The notes under the pieces are model-generated. The model was not told the origin of the DNA. It ran no database searches and saw only the letters and a list, made by a program, of their open reading frames with translations. This document shows, piece by piece, positions 7,563-14,520 of a DNA stretch of 25,000 nucleotides. Position numbers and translations under genes: made by a program. Every line of letters starts with the position of its first letter. Positions within the stretch are counted from its first letter, which is position 1. Source of the DNA: Symbiodinium natans (Eukaryota > Sar > Dinophyceae > Suessiales > Symbiodiniaceae); NCBI GenBank assembly GCA_905221605.1, contig CAJNDS010002446.1, positions 1,294,422 to 1,319,421 of the forward strand, written 5' to 3'.

Positions 7563-7645
7563 AGGGTTTAGGGTTTAGGGTTTAGGGTTTAGGGTTTAGG
7601 GTTTAGGGTTTAGGTTTTAGGGTTTAGGGTTTAGGGTTTAGGTGA
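7562..7645 (+). repeat. TTTAGGG array
   Basis: Exact heptamers with one TTTTAGG. Confidence 0.95.
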
Positions 7646-7656
7646 CATACGAACCA

Positions 7657-7778
7657 CTTGGAGGTTCATGGGTACTTATAACCCCAATTCTAGCTGGCCT
7701 TAGAACCTACTTAGGGACTTATAGGGGGCGTATAAATACAGTTAGAATTGGGGTTACGAGTGCCCCTGAACCTCCAAG
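7657..7778. mobile_element. Family A inverted-repeat element, copy 1
   Basis: Ends CTTGGAGGTTCATGGG and CCCCTGAACCTCCAAG, with a longer imperfect arm (ACTTATAACCCCAATT / AATTGGGGTTACGAGT). 122 bp, non-coding. Other copies: 11502, 16568, 22757; half copy 4343. Confidence 0.85.
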
Positions 7779-7828
7779 CAGAGGCCCTAACCGCGCAGTC
7801 AGCCCCCAGCTTCACTGACTGGGTTTTG

Positions 7829-7920
7829 GGGTTAGGGTTTAGGGTTTAGGGTTTAGGGTTTAGGGTTTAGGGTTTAGGGTTTAGGGTTTAGGGTTTAGGG
7901 TTTAGGGTTTAGGGTTTAGG
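7829..7920 (+). repeat. TTTAGGG array
   Basis: About 13 near-perfect heptamers. Confidence 0.97.
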
Positions 7921-7921
7921 T

Positions 7922-8197
7922 GTGGCAGAGGCTCGCATCGCATTGATTGCTTGTTCTCTGACAGCAAATCATTTCATTCGGACATGGCTTGTCTACCTCT
8001 TCTCAAGTACTAGTAGGAGATGCTCATGTTCAATCTTCTTAGTATGGATCGACAACGCCACTTTGCAGGGAAAGGTCTCCACAACCGCTAATGATAGATT
8101 CAGATGGCAAGCAGATATGAGGCTAGACCCAGTTGTAGCTGATATGATAGTAGCGTCGGTAGCTGGCAGGTTAAAGATCTGCGAAAGTGCGCAGTGA
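7922..8197 (+). CDS. Open frame, 91 codons, possible exon
   Basis: The longest array-free open frame with mixed composition, including ACSLTANHFIRTWLVYLFSS and DRFRWQADMRLDPVVADMIV. GTGGCAG just inside could be an acceptor. A hydrophobic stretch in the first third could be a membrane segment. It closes at TGA 8195-8197. No family recognised; one of the better candidates for an isolated coding piece. Confidence 0.38.
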   Translation: MAEARIALIACSLTANHFIRTWLVYLFSSTSRRCSCSIFLVWIDNATLQGKVSTTANDRFRWQADMRLDPVVADMIVASVAGRLKICESAQ

Positions 8198-8207
8198 TCT
8201 GGCTCAG

Positions 8208-8268
8208 ATTCCAGATGCTCTACAGCTATATAGCAAGCTTGCTTGGGCTGTACAAGAGCAACTTTGAG
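8208..8268 (+). CDS. Candidate exon, frame ambiguous
   Basis: CTGGCTCAG precedes. Phase 0 gives IPDALQLYSKLAWAVQEQL closed by TGA. A second frame gives FQMLYSYIASLLGLYKSNFE ending at GAG|GTTCGC. Both look coding-like. Confidence 0.35.
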
Positions 8269-8277
8269 GTTCGCCTG

Positions 8278-8348
8278 CCTAAACCCTAAACCCTAAACCC
8301 TAAACCCTAAACCCTAAACCCTAAACCCTAAACCCTAAACCCTAAACC
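8278..8348 (-). repeat. CCCTAAA array
   Basis: Ten exact heptamers. Confidence 0.97.
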
Positions 8349-8368
8349 TTCGCCTTCTCAAAAGGCAG

Positions 8369-8463
8369 GGTCAACTTGAAAAGCCAAGGCTCTGTTTTGA
8401 CACCTCTGGATGCTTGTGATGGTGCTACCAAGCTGAAGATCTGGGGCGGAGGGTGCCCTGGCA
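8369..8463 (+). CDS. Exon 3 of duplicated gene, copy 1
   Basis: After AAAAGGCAG: VNLKSQGSVLTPLDACDG then ATKLKIWGGG. Copy 2 at 12600 shares L-x-P-L-x-ACDGATKLKI-x-GGG, with third-position differences in most codons, which suggests selection on the protein. It lies downstream of exons 1 and 2 in both copies. The intervening distance is 1.7 kb here against 0.45 kb in copy 2, and holds five arrays. Confidence 0.55.
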
Positions 8464-8513
8464 CATATACACCAAACGGAAATCTTACAAGACCGCAGTT
8501 GAGGCCGTCCGTA

Positions 8514-8587
8514 AACCCTAAACCCTAAACCCTAAACCCTAAACCCAAAGCCCAAAGCCCAAAGCCCAAAGCCCAAAGCCCCTAAAG
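8514..8587 (-). repeat. CCCTAAA to CCCAAAG array
   Basis: Four heptamers, then six CCCAAAG units. Confidence 0.95.
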
Positions 8588-8596
8588 CATTCGCAG

Positions 8597-8700
8597 ATTA
8601 GTGTTTTACTGGTCTACAGTAGCTATGGCTTGACACGTCTCTTGGTGGAAATTCTTCCGACGTTGCATGTCAGGCACAACTCCGTGTGTAGAGGGGGGGA
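8597..8700 (+). CDS. Candidate exon (ISVLLVYSSYG...)
   Basis: After ATTCGCAG: ISVLLVYSSYGLTRLLVEIL then PTLHVRHNSVCRGG, phase 0. A similar string VSVLLIYWGLARLA is open at about 20606. Hydrophobic. Unrecognised. Confidence 0.38.
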
Positions 8701-8706
8701 CTACGG

Positions 8707-8872
8707 CTTGGTAGCCCAGTGTTGCAATTTACCCTTTTTTTTGCCCTGGGTTCCACCCCAAACCCTAAACCCTAAACCCCAAACCCCAAACCCCAAACCC
8801 TAAACCCTAAACCCTAAACCCTAAACCCTAAACCCTAAACCCTAAACCCTCAAGGGTTACTGGGCTGCCAAG
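8707..8872. mobile_element. Family B element, copy 2, interrupted by an array
   Basis: Left part 8707-8753 (CTTGGTAGCCCAGT ... CCCTGGGTTCC) and right part 8852-8872 (GGGTTACTGGGCTGCCAAG) are the two ends. About 45 bp of the usual middle is missing and a CCCTAAA array stands in its place. Confidence 0.8.
8756..8850 (-). repeat. CCCTAAA array inside element B
   Basis: Heptamers with a CCCCAAA sub-block. Confidence 0.95.
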
Positions 8873-8903
8873 TCTTTGTTATCAACGAACACAACCTCCC
8901 GCA

Positions 8904-8960
8904 GCCCTAAACCCTAAACCCTAAACCCTAAACCCTAAGCCCTAAACCCTAAACCCTAAA
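8904..8960 (-). repeat. CCCTAAA array
   Basis: Eight heptamers, one CCCTAAG. Confidence 0.95.
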
Positions 8961-8963
8961 CAG

Positions 8964-9041
8964 GCACTGTGGTGGCTGCAGGGTGGCCGACTGGGCCTTG
9001 AAGATCCAACCATGGCCGGACCAGGCGGGAAGATTTCTTGA
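8964..9041 (+). CDS. Candidate terminal exon, 25 codons
   Basis: After TAAACAG: ALWWLQGGRLGLEDPTMAGP then GGKIS and TGA. Phase 0. Unrecognised. Confidence 0.37.
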   Translation, partial: ALWWLQGGRLGLEDPTMAGPGGKIS

Positions 9042-9092
9042 GCCCTAAACCCTAAACCCTAAACCCTAAACCCTAAACCCTAAACCCTAAGC
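9042..9092 (-). repeat. CCCTAAA array
   Basis: Seven heptamers, followed by a TTTA-rich AT tract (9113-9146). Confidence 0.97.
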
Positions 9093-9164
9093 CTCTCTTA
9101 CTATATATGTACATCTATTTATTTATTTTTATTTATTTATATTTATTCAAACCTTAAGGTCATC

Positions 9165-9440
9165 CGTCGACAAGGCACAAGGTTTCGTCGACAAGGCATA
9201 TTGGCCTTGTCGACAAAACCTTGTGCCTTGTCGACGAAGCCTTGCGCCTTGTCGACGAAGCCTTGTGCCTTGTCGACGAAAACATAAAACATTCAGGTTT
9301 CTAAGGCACAAGGCTTCGTCGATAAGGCGCAAGGCTTCGTCGACAAGGCACCAGGCTTCGTCGAAAAGGCGCAAGGCTTCGTCGGTAAGGCACAAGGCTT
9401 CGTCGACAAGTTCAAGGCGCAAGGCTTCGTCGACAAGGCT
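9165..9440. repeat. Compound palindrome of 21-bp units
   Basis: The 21-bp unit AAGGCRCAAGGCTTCGTCGA plus C occurs about once forward, three times inverted, then about six times forward. The turns are at ATATTGG (about 9200) and at a 24-bp AT-rich loop (9280-9303). Most units carry GTCGAC. It can fold into two large hairpins. Because 21 is divisible by three, both strands give artefact frames (VDEALRL heptads on the minus strand). Confidence 0.9.
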
Positions 9441-9441
9441 A

Positions 9442-9458
9442 CCCCCCCCCCCCCCCCC
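9442..9458. repeat. C17 homopolymer
   Basis: Directly at the edge of the compound palindrome. Confidence 0.9.
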
Positions 9459-9469
9459 TCTCAAGGCCC

Positions 9470-9620
9470 GGGGTTTAGGGTTTGAGGTCTCAAGGCCTGG
9501 GGTTTAGGGTTTCAAGGCCTCAAGGCCTGGGGTTTAGGGTTTCGGGGTCTCAAGATTTAGGATTTCGGGCTCTCAAGGCTTGGGGATTTTGGGTTTCAGG
9601 GGGGGCCTCAAGGCCTGGGG
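9470..9620 (+). repeat. Composite TTTAGGG-derived repeat
   Basis: Longer units of the form CTCAAGGCCTGGGGTTTAGG recur about five times with decay. They mix AAGGCC words from the neighbouring palindrome with the heptamer. Confidence 0.8.
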
Positions 9621-9831
9621 TTTTACCGGCAATTCGCAGAAAAGAAAAACTCGTTTACTTATTGTTGGTTCACGGTTAAGCACCAACAGGTCGTGGACAA
9701 GTACCAATACTTCTGGTAAAAACGAGAAGTAAAATATGTTCATTCTGTTATGGGATCCAAAGGGTGGGTGGGTCGATATTCGACACCGGAGTAGCGAGCT
9801 TGACTAGTGAATGCTTGAACTTGAGATGCTG

Positions 9832-9928
9832 AACCCTAAACCCTAAACCCTAAACCCTAAACCCTAAACCCTAAACCCTAAACCCTACACCCTAAACCCT
9901 AAACCCTAAACCCTAAACCCTAAACCCT
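9832..9928 (-). repeat. CCCTAAA array
   Basis: Fourteen heptamers. The preceding spacer 9621-9831 shows nothing recognisable. Confidence 0.97.
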
Positions 9929-10019
9929 GTCTGTGGACTGGAAAAGTGCGCGTCAGCCAAGTCTTTGGGCCTAGGCTGCGGTGCTCACACCTTCGGCGAT
10001 CGAACCCCAGGCTGTTTTT
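9929..10019 (+). CDS. Candidate exon, Cys/Gly-rich
   Basis: Frame VCGLEKCASAKSLGLGCGAH then TFGDRTPGC, ending in a T run. Four Cys in 29 residues. Unrecognised. Confidence 0.32.
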
Positions 10020-10032
10020 TTTTGGCACCGAT

Positions 10033-10107
10033 GTTTTAGGATTTAGGGTTTAGGGTTTAGGGTTCAGGGTTCAGGGTTTAGGGCTTTAGGGTTTAGGGTT
10101 TAGGGTC
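10033..10107 (+). repeat. TTTAGGG array
   Basis: Includes two TTCAGGG variants. Confidence 0.93.
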
Positions 10108-10110
10108 CTT

Positions 10111-10237
10111 AAGGGAGGTGGGGGGCTCATGGGGGTAGGTACCTGGGGAACTTTAGGGAAGCTTTGGGAGCCGCAAGAGTACTGGGGGAGTACAAGAAAA
10201 TCTTGGGTTACATACTCCCTTGAACCCCCCCTCCCTT
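10111..10237. mobile_element. Putative 127-bp inverted-repeat element
   Basis: Ends AAGGGAGGTGGGGGGCTCATGG and TTGAACCCCCCCTCCCTT are imperfect inverted repeats. It directly abuts the preceding array. The following spacer to 10398 contains family B-like words (GGTTCCCTTTTT, AGGGGTGCCCTT) but no intact element. Confidence 0.45.
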
Positions 10238-10398
10238 CAGAACCCTATAACTATTGGTTTGATACCTTCTGAGAATTCTGAGAATCCAAGACCCAGAGCC
10301 CGTACGTGCCCTTCTTTGCTAGGGTTTGGGTTCCCTTTTTCAGCCCCTTTAAACCTAAAAGGGGTGCCCTTCGTATTCCCAGGCCGCTCTTGGGTCTA

Positions 10399-10408
10399 GC
10401 CCTAAACC

Positions 10409-10440
<32 letters not shown>

Positions 10441-10543
10441 ACCCCTAAACCCCTAAACCCCTAAACCCTAACCCAGAACCCTAAACCCTAAACCCTAAAC
10501 CCTAAACCCTAAACCCTAAACCCTAAACCCTAAACCCTAAACC
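10399..10543 (-). repeat. CCCTAAA array, degenerate 5' part
   Basis: CCCTCAA and CCCCTAAA units followed by exact heptamers. Confidence 0.95.
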
Positions 10544-10579
10544 TCTTCTGAAGACACTCGCCCCGCCTCCTGCCTGCAG

Positions 10580-10651
10580 TTGGTGCCGGCGCCGGGAGAC
10601 GCCGCTGGCTGTGATGGGTATCAAGTTGCCACTCATCGCATTGGAGGAGAA
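10580..10651 (+). CDS. Candidate exon (GCDGYQV...)
   Basis: After TGCCTGCAG: LVPAPGDAAGCDGYQVATHR then IGGEG, phase 0, running into a G15 tract. The C-D-G-Y-Q-V string resembles CNVDGYQLQV at 13255. Unrecognised. Confidence 0.38.
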
Positions 10652-10850
10652 GGGGGGGGGGGGGGGTTTTGGGTTTTGTGTTTGGGGTTTTGGGTTTTGG
10701 GTTTTGTGGATTTAGGGTTTTGGGTTTAGGGTTTTGGGTTTTAGGCTTTGGGCTTTGGGTTTTGTTTTATGGTTTCGTTTGTAGGGTTTAGGGTTTAGGG
10801 TTTAGGCTTTAGGGTTTAGGGTTTAGGGTTTAGGGTTTAGGGTTTAGGGT
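10652..10850 (+). repeat. G15 tract, then TTTTGGG to TTTAGGG array
   Basis: Homopolymer 10652-10666, TTTTGGG-rich block to about 10765, then TTTAGGG. Confidence 0.95.
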
Positions 10851-10897
10851 GCCTTTCCATGGTTTAATGCAGGAGTAGAGCTTGCTTCACCTTTCTG

Positions 10898-11011
10898 CAT
10901 GTGGGTAGTTTTCTAACCTATATAGGGTCCTTTTTGGCTTCCCATATTGTACAGCACCTTCTAAAAAAGGGTCTCCCAAAAGGGACCGTAATTTAAGAAC
11001 CACCCATGTGC
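10898..11011. mobile_element. Family D inverted-repeat element, copy 1 (intact)
   Basis: Ends GCATGTGGGTAGTTTTCTAA and TTAAGAACCACCCATGTGC. Inner arms AGGGTCCTTTTTGG / CCAAAAGGGACC. 114 bp. Confidence 0.8.
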
Positions 11012-11237
11012 TGAAGCATGTTTCTGTGGATTCTGGACGTTCCTGTTCGTTGGAGACAGACACAGCGTTTCAGCATCAGGAGCCACTTGTGCTGCTATTG
11101 TTTCTGACTAGATCTGAAAACTAGCACGTCGGCTCCCTTCTGTCCACAGCACAGTATTCCAGAAGCAGGCCAATTGTTCAAACAAATCTTTGCCGCAGCA
11201 ACTGCATGACTCTAACCATGACATACGGTGGGATGGC
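11012..11237. other. Spacer with ambiguous open frames
   Basis: After TGTCCACAG (about 11147) two frames stay open to the next array (TVFQKQANCSNKSLPQQLHD; AQYSRSRPIVQTNLCRSNCM). A coding piece is possible but the frame is undecidable. Confidence 0.25.
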
Positions 11238-11419
11238 CCCTAAACCCTAAACCCCAAACCCTAAACCCTAAACCCTACCCTAAACCCTAAAACCCTAAAA
11301 CCCTAAAACCCTAAAACCCTAAATCCCTAAATCCCTAAATCCCTAAACCCTAAACCCTAAACCCTAAACCCTAAACCCTAAACCCTAAGCCCTAAACCCT
11401 AAACCCTAAACCCTAAACT
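11238..11419 (-). repeat. CCCTAAA array
   Basis: Includes a CCCTAAAA block and a CCCTAAAT block. Confidence 0.97.
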
Positions 11420-11501
11420 CCTCGCAAATGGTGCTATTCCAGTCTTCGAGGCCTGCTGCTTCTGACATGTCCGGAGCCACTCACGGGTCACACATGCCCA
11501 C

Positions 11502-11739
11502 CGAAAGGTTCATGGCTACTTAACCCCAGTTATACAAGGAGGGGCCCCCTTACTATACTAACTATAGTTAAGGGACTTATAACCTAAGTTAGGATCCTTA
11601 TAACCCAATTCAGGATCCTTATGACTCTACTTATAACTAGGAGGGCCCCTCCTTGTAAGTCTACTTCGAACCTACTCCGCGGACTTCGGGGTCTTATTGG
11701 CACAGTTATCATGGGGGTTAAGTACCCTGAACCTCCAAG
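11502..11739. mobile_element. Family A element, long copy (238 bp)
   Basis: Left AGGTTCATGGCTACTTAACC and right GGTTAAGTACCCTGAACCTC plus CAAG match the family ends. The interior is longer, with its own inverted arms (AGGAGGGGCCCCC / GGAGGGCCCCTCC) and GGATCCTTATAAC direct repeats. The last bases of the left terminus are lost. Confidence 0.7.
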
Positions 11740-11771
11740 CCCTCCTGCAGTAGAAAGGGGGCTTTAGGACT

Positions 11772-11849
11772 GTTTGCGAGCAGACGGCCAAGCCGAGCCT
11801 TGTTCCTCCAAGGCCGTGGGGACGCAGCAATATGACGTCAGTGCCACAG
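11772..11849 (+). CDS. Exon 1 of duplicated split gene, copy 2
   Basis: Frame LRADGQAEPCSSKAVG then TQQYDVSATG. The last ten residues align with copy 1 at 6321-6350. The exon ends ACAG before GCGTGAAT, the same position and phase as copy 1. The 5' end is uncertain; a possible acceptor GGCTTTAG lies just upstream. The remainder reads through to a TAA at 11890 if unspliced. Confidence 0.55.
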
Positions 11850-12074
11850 GCGTGAATGTCAGATTCACGATGGTCATCCTCACTCAAGAATAAGAAAGCG
11901 TGATCTTGATGAGAAATGATGGTTTGGGACCTTCATTCGTTCTCGAGCTTCTCCGGGTTGCTTCCTATGGAGACCACTTAAGGTGTCTGAGTCTCAGATC
12001 CGAAAAGTTCTAGCTTTAGAGTTTAGCTTCTCTAGACTTTGAGCAGATCGTTGTTACGCTGTTTCCCGCCCCAG

Positions 12075-12155
12075 GGACCATCATCGGTTCACTGAATGCT
12101 GTTCGTGTCAACGGCTGGGCCCCGATCTGCTACGTCTACTGTGACGACGACGCTG
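12075..12155 (+). CDS. Exon 2 of duplicated split gene, copy 2
   Basis: Preceded by TTTCCCGCCCCAG, a good acceptor. Two bases complete Gly, then TIIGSLNAVRVNGWAPICYV and YCDDDA. The intron 11850-12074 (225 bp) compares with 209 bp in copy 1. Read-through reaches a TGA after GL, so the 3' end needs a splice site within a few codons, or this copy terminates here. Confidence 0.62.
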
Positions 12156-12212
12156 GGCTCTGAAAAGCCCAAAGCAGCCCGTGCCATGCAGCATGGGCGA
12201 TGCTCGCACACT

Positions 12213-12247
12213 GAGGGTTTAGGGTTTCGGGTTTAGGGTTTAGGGTT
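12213..12247 (+). repeat. TTTAGGG array
   Basis: Five units with one TTTCGGG. Confidence 0.92.
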
Positions 12248-12427
12248 AGGATTGCGAGAGTGTGAGAAGTCGTTGCAGCAAGGAGCTCATCACGTCGTAC
12301 AAAGGCGAAGGCCTCTTGTCTTCAGTTCCATGGAGCTGCAGAACGATTGTTGAAGCATCGCGAAGGGCATGCGAGCGTCTTGAGGCCTAGTGCATCATTG
12401 GATGCATCCCCCTGCATGAGCTTACGT

Positions 12428-12542
12428 CTTGGTAGCCCAGTGGCACCCGTTAGCCTGTTTTTTTTCTTGCTCTGGGTTCCCTTAGAAAGTAACCAACCAA
12501 AAAAAGGTGCCCTTACTAGAATATGGTTACTGGACTACCAAG
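12428..12542. mobile_element. Family B element, copy 3 (intact)
   Basis: Left CTTGGTAGCCCAGTGGCACC, right GGTTACTGGACTACCAAG, inner AAGTAACCAACC. Any open frame running across it from 12347 is chance. Confidence 0.85.
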
Positions 12543-12543
12543 A

Positions 12544-12594
12544 AGCTTATATGAAGCAGGGTATATATACATATACCCTACTTCATATGAAGCT
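12544..12594. repeat. 51-bp near-perfect palindrome
   Basis: AGCTTATATGAAGCAGGGTA... pairs with ...TACCCTACTTCATATGAAGC over about 23 bp per arm. It sits immediately beside the family B copy and 5' of exon 3. Confidence 0.8.
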
Positions 12595-12599
12595 CTCAG

Positions 12600-12670
12600 G
12601 TTCAACCAATCACCTGATGCCCCTCACTGCCTGTGATGGCGCTACGAAGCTCAAGATCCATGGAGGTGGG
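12600..12670 (+). CDS. Exon 3 of duplicated gene, copy 2
   Basis: After GCTCTCAG: STNHLMPLTACDGATKLK then IHGGG. Similarity to 8369 ends near GGAGGTGGGT, which could be a GGAG|GTGGGT donor. Unknown family. Confidence 0.55.
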
Positions 12671-12690
12671 TATCATGGCCTTGCAAGCCC

Positions 12691-12772
12691 AGTTAGGGTT
12701 TAGGGTTTAGGGTTTAGGGTTAAGGGTTTAGGGTTTAGGGTTTAGGTTTAGGGTTTAGGGTTTAGGGTTTAG
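12691..12772 (+). repeat. TTTAGGG array abutting a truncated B element
   Basis: Exact heptamers with two short units. It ends directly at GGTACCC of the element. Confidence 0.95.
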
Positions 12773-12880
12773 GTACCCTTTACCCCTTTTTGTTGGTTCT
12801 TGGCCTCCCTAAATAAAGTAACCAGCCCCAGCCAAAACTAGAGGGGGCCCTGATTATAATCTGGCTAGTGGGCTACAAAG
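12773..12880. mobile_element. Family B element, copy 4, left end missing
   Basis: Starts at the internal GGTACCCTTT, keeps AAAGTAACCAGCCCC and the right end CTAGTGGGCTACAAAG. The terminal CTTGGTAGCCCAGT is replaced by the array. Confidence 0.75.
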
Positions 12881-13130
12881 TGGCTCAGGTCCTGGTGCAT
12901 GTTGTGGGAAGAAGGTGGACTTGAAAAGGGTACGACATGCTGTCAGCACTTCATGTGATACCCCAAAATCTTTGTTCTAATGATTTCGGCTCCTTTCTTC
13001 GGAAGCTGGAGAAGGGTGTCTCAGAAAGTCAGAAAGTGTTGGATGAGATGTGCCAAGTCAGGTGTAAACCCTGGTACTGTGAAGGAAGGCAGCAAGCCCC
13101 CCAAAGCTGCCCCGGCCTCTAGCCTCGTTG
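12881..13130. other. Spacer, coding uncertain
   Basis: Two overlapping open frames of about 60 codons (one reads MLSALHVIPQNLCSNDFGSF). Neither has convincing splice sites. Confidence 0.25.
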
Positions 13131-13248
13131 TGGGTTTTGGGTTTAGGCTTTGGGGTTTAGGGTTTAGGGCTTAGGGTTTAGGGTTTAGGGTTTAGGGTTT
13201 AGGGTTTAGGATTTAGGGTTTAGGGCTAGGGTTTAGGGCTTAGGGTTT
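13131..13248 (+). repeat. TTTAGGG array
   Basis: Some TTTGGGG, CTTAGGG and ATTAGGG variants. Confidence 0.95.
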
Positions 13249-13254
13249 CCTAAG

Positions 13255-13344
13255 GTACTGCGGGCACTGCAACGTGGATGGCTATCAGCTGCAAGTTCGC
13301 CCGTGGTCAAGCCAGACGCTGGCCCCCTGGTTTTGCAGTTGTAA
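13255..13344 (+). CDS. Candidate exon (CGHCNVDGYQ...)
   Basis: After TTTCCTAAG: YCGHCNVDGYQLQVRPWSSQ then TLAPWFCSC, open into the next array. Cys pattern C-x2-C at the start and C-x-C at the end. The string VDGYQLQV resembles CDGYQVAT at 10580. Unrecognised. Confidence 0.37.
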   Translation, partial: VLRALQRGWLSAASSPVVKPDAGPLVLQL

Positions 13345-13448
13345 CCCTAAACCCTAAACCCTAAACCCTAAGCCCTAAACCCTAAACCCTAAACCCTAAA
13401 CCCTAAACCCTAAATCCTAAGCCCTAAGCCCTAAGCCCTAAACCCTAA
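13345..13448 (-). repeat. CCCTAAA array
   Basis: Heptamers with a CCCTAAG block. Confidence 0.95.
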
Positions 13449-13455
13449 TTCGCAG

Positions 13456-13534
13456 AATCAAGTACAGGCTTGTGAGAGCCCGTGGTTACAGAGCGTGTTG
13501 GCCTGTAGAAACTCGTGGCACAGAAAAACTCAAG
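13456..13534 (+). CDS. Candidate exon, basic
   Basis: After ATTCGCAG: IKYRLVRARGYRACWPVETR then GTEKLK, ending CTCAAG at the array. Unrecognised. Confidence 0.38.
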
Positions 13535-13618
13535 CCCTAAATCCTAAACCCCTAAACCCTAAACCCTAAGCCCTAAGCCCTAAGCCCTAAACCCTAAACC
13601 CCAAAGCCTAAACCCAAA
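13535..13618 (-). repeat. CCCTAAA/CCCTAAG array
   Basis: Degenerate 3' end. Confidence 0.93.
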
Positions 13619-13695
13619 ACAATCCAAAAGTGCTGCCGATACCGGTGTCAGGGGCCTTCGGTGCCCCTCTGAGCTTGATGGATCCTGGCGCCTCA

Positions 13696-13790
13696 AACCC
13701 TAAACCCTAAACCCTAAACCCTAAACCCTAAACCCTAAACCCTAAACCCTAAACCCCAATCCTCAAGGCCCTCAACCCTAAACCCTACAC
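13696..13790 (-). repeat. CCCTAAA array
   Basis: Nine exact heptamers, then decay. Confidence 0.95.
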
Positions 13791-13830
13791 CGAGACTTCC
13801 GAATCTGAGGTTCCCGGTATGTTCTCTTTG

Positions 13831-13938
13831 CGGTGCTTTACCGTAACTTTAGATCCTTACCTCTTTTGGGTTTATAGGGTTTCTTCATAAGGCAGCTAGA
13901 ATTTTTAATTTTTAGCTACCCTCCTAAGTGCAGCCAAG
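13831..13938 (+). mobile_element. Family F element, copy 3 (intact)
   Basis: CGGTGC ... GTAACTTTAGATCCTTAC ... hairpin CAGCTAGAATTTTTAATTTTTAGCTA ... CTAAGTGCAGCCAAG. Confidence 0.72.
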
Positions 13939-13960
13939 TGTTTTCATCTGTTGACCAAAG

Positions 13961-14032
13961 TTCCCGACATGGCTAGCAAGACAGGCCGCCATGCTGCAGG
14001 CGAAGAAGAAGGCCTTGCTGAAAAGCACCTAG
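13961..14032 (+). CDS. Candidate terminal exon, Lys-rich, 23 codons
   Basis: After GACCAAAG: FPTWLARQAAMLQAKKKALL then KST and TAG. It begins 22 bp after the family F copy. Unrecognised. Confidence 0.37.
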   Translation, partial: FPTWLARQAAMLQAKKKALLKST

Positions 14033-14120
14033 GGCTTCTAGGGTTTCTAGGGTTTAGGGGTTAGGGTTCAGGTTTGGGGTTTAGGGCTTCTGGGGTCAAG
14101 GGTTTCGGGTTTGGGGTTTA
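14032..14120 (+). repeat. Degenerate TTTAGGG array
   Basis: Mixed GGGTTTCTA, GGGTTTGG and GGGTTCA units. Confidence 0.85.
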
Positions 14121-14129
14121 GTGCTTTTT

Positions 14130-14200
14130 GAGGTAGTGTAGGGGTCCCCTTGTTGGGATCCGGGTGCCCGAAAAGGGACCCTAACTTGGGAAACTACCCA
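14130..14200. mobile_element. Family D element, copy 2, left end missing
   Basis: Keeps GGTAGTGTAGGGGTCCCCTT and AAAAGGGACC...GAAACTACCC. The outer GCATGTG of the intact copy is absent beside the array. The following 14201-14454 is pyrimidine-rich TA sequence without a recognisable gene. Confidence 0.65.
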
Positions 14201-14454
14201 TAGGCGTCAATAGTGCTCCCTTATTGAAGGGGTGTAAGGAGGACCCCTAAGTAGAGTAACCCTTAATCTTATTCCCCTATAGAACCCCATATACTTATAT
14301 AGTCCCTATATACCTAAGTAGCCCCTAAACAACCCCAACGTAACTCCTAAGATCCCTCCCCTTTACCTATAGAATTATACTAGTAGCCCCCCTCAAAACC
14401 TTGCTCTAACTATTGCCCCTGTAGTAGAGCCTTCTTCAGAAGCCTGGTGTGATT

Positions 14455-14520
14455 GGGGTTTAGGGCTTGGGGCTTGGGGCTTGGGGCTTGGGGCTTGGGG
14501 CTTGGGGCTTGGGGCTTGGG
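14455..14520 (+). repeat. Homogenised TTGGGGC array
   Basis: Eight perfect copies of GGGGCTT, a variant not dominant in any other array. Confidence 0.97.

Noticed and set aside
9147-9507. Minus-strand heptad protein (DEALRLV repeats) and + strand Ser/Arg-rich frame
   Set aside because: The 21-bp repeat unit gives open frames in several phases on both strands. The arrangement is palindromic, so no frame reflects coding selection.
12347-12703. Single 118-codon gene
   Set aside because: The frame runs through an entire family B element and a palindrome and ends in array. Only the part matching exon 3 is supported.
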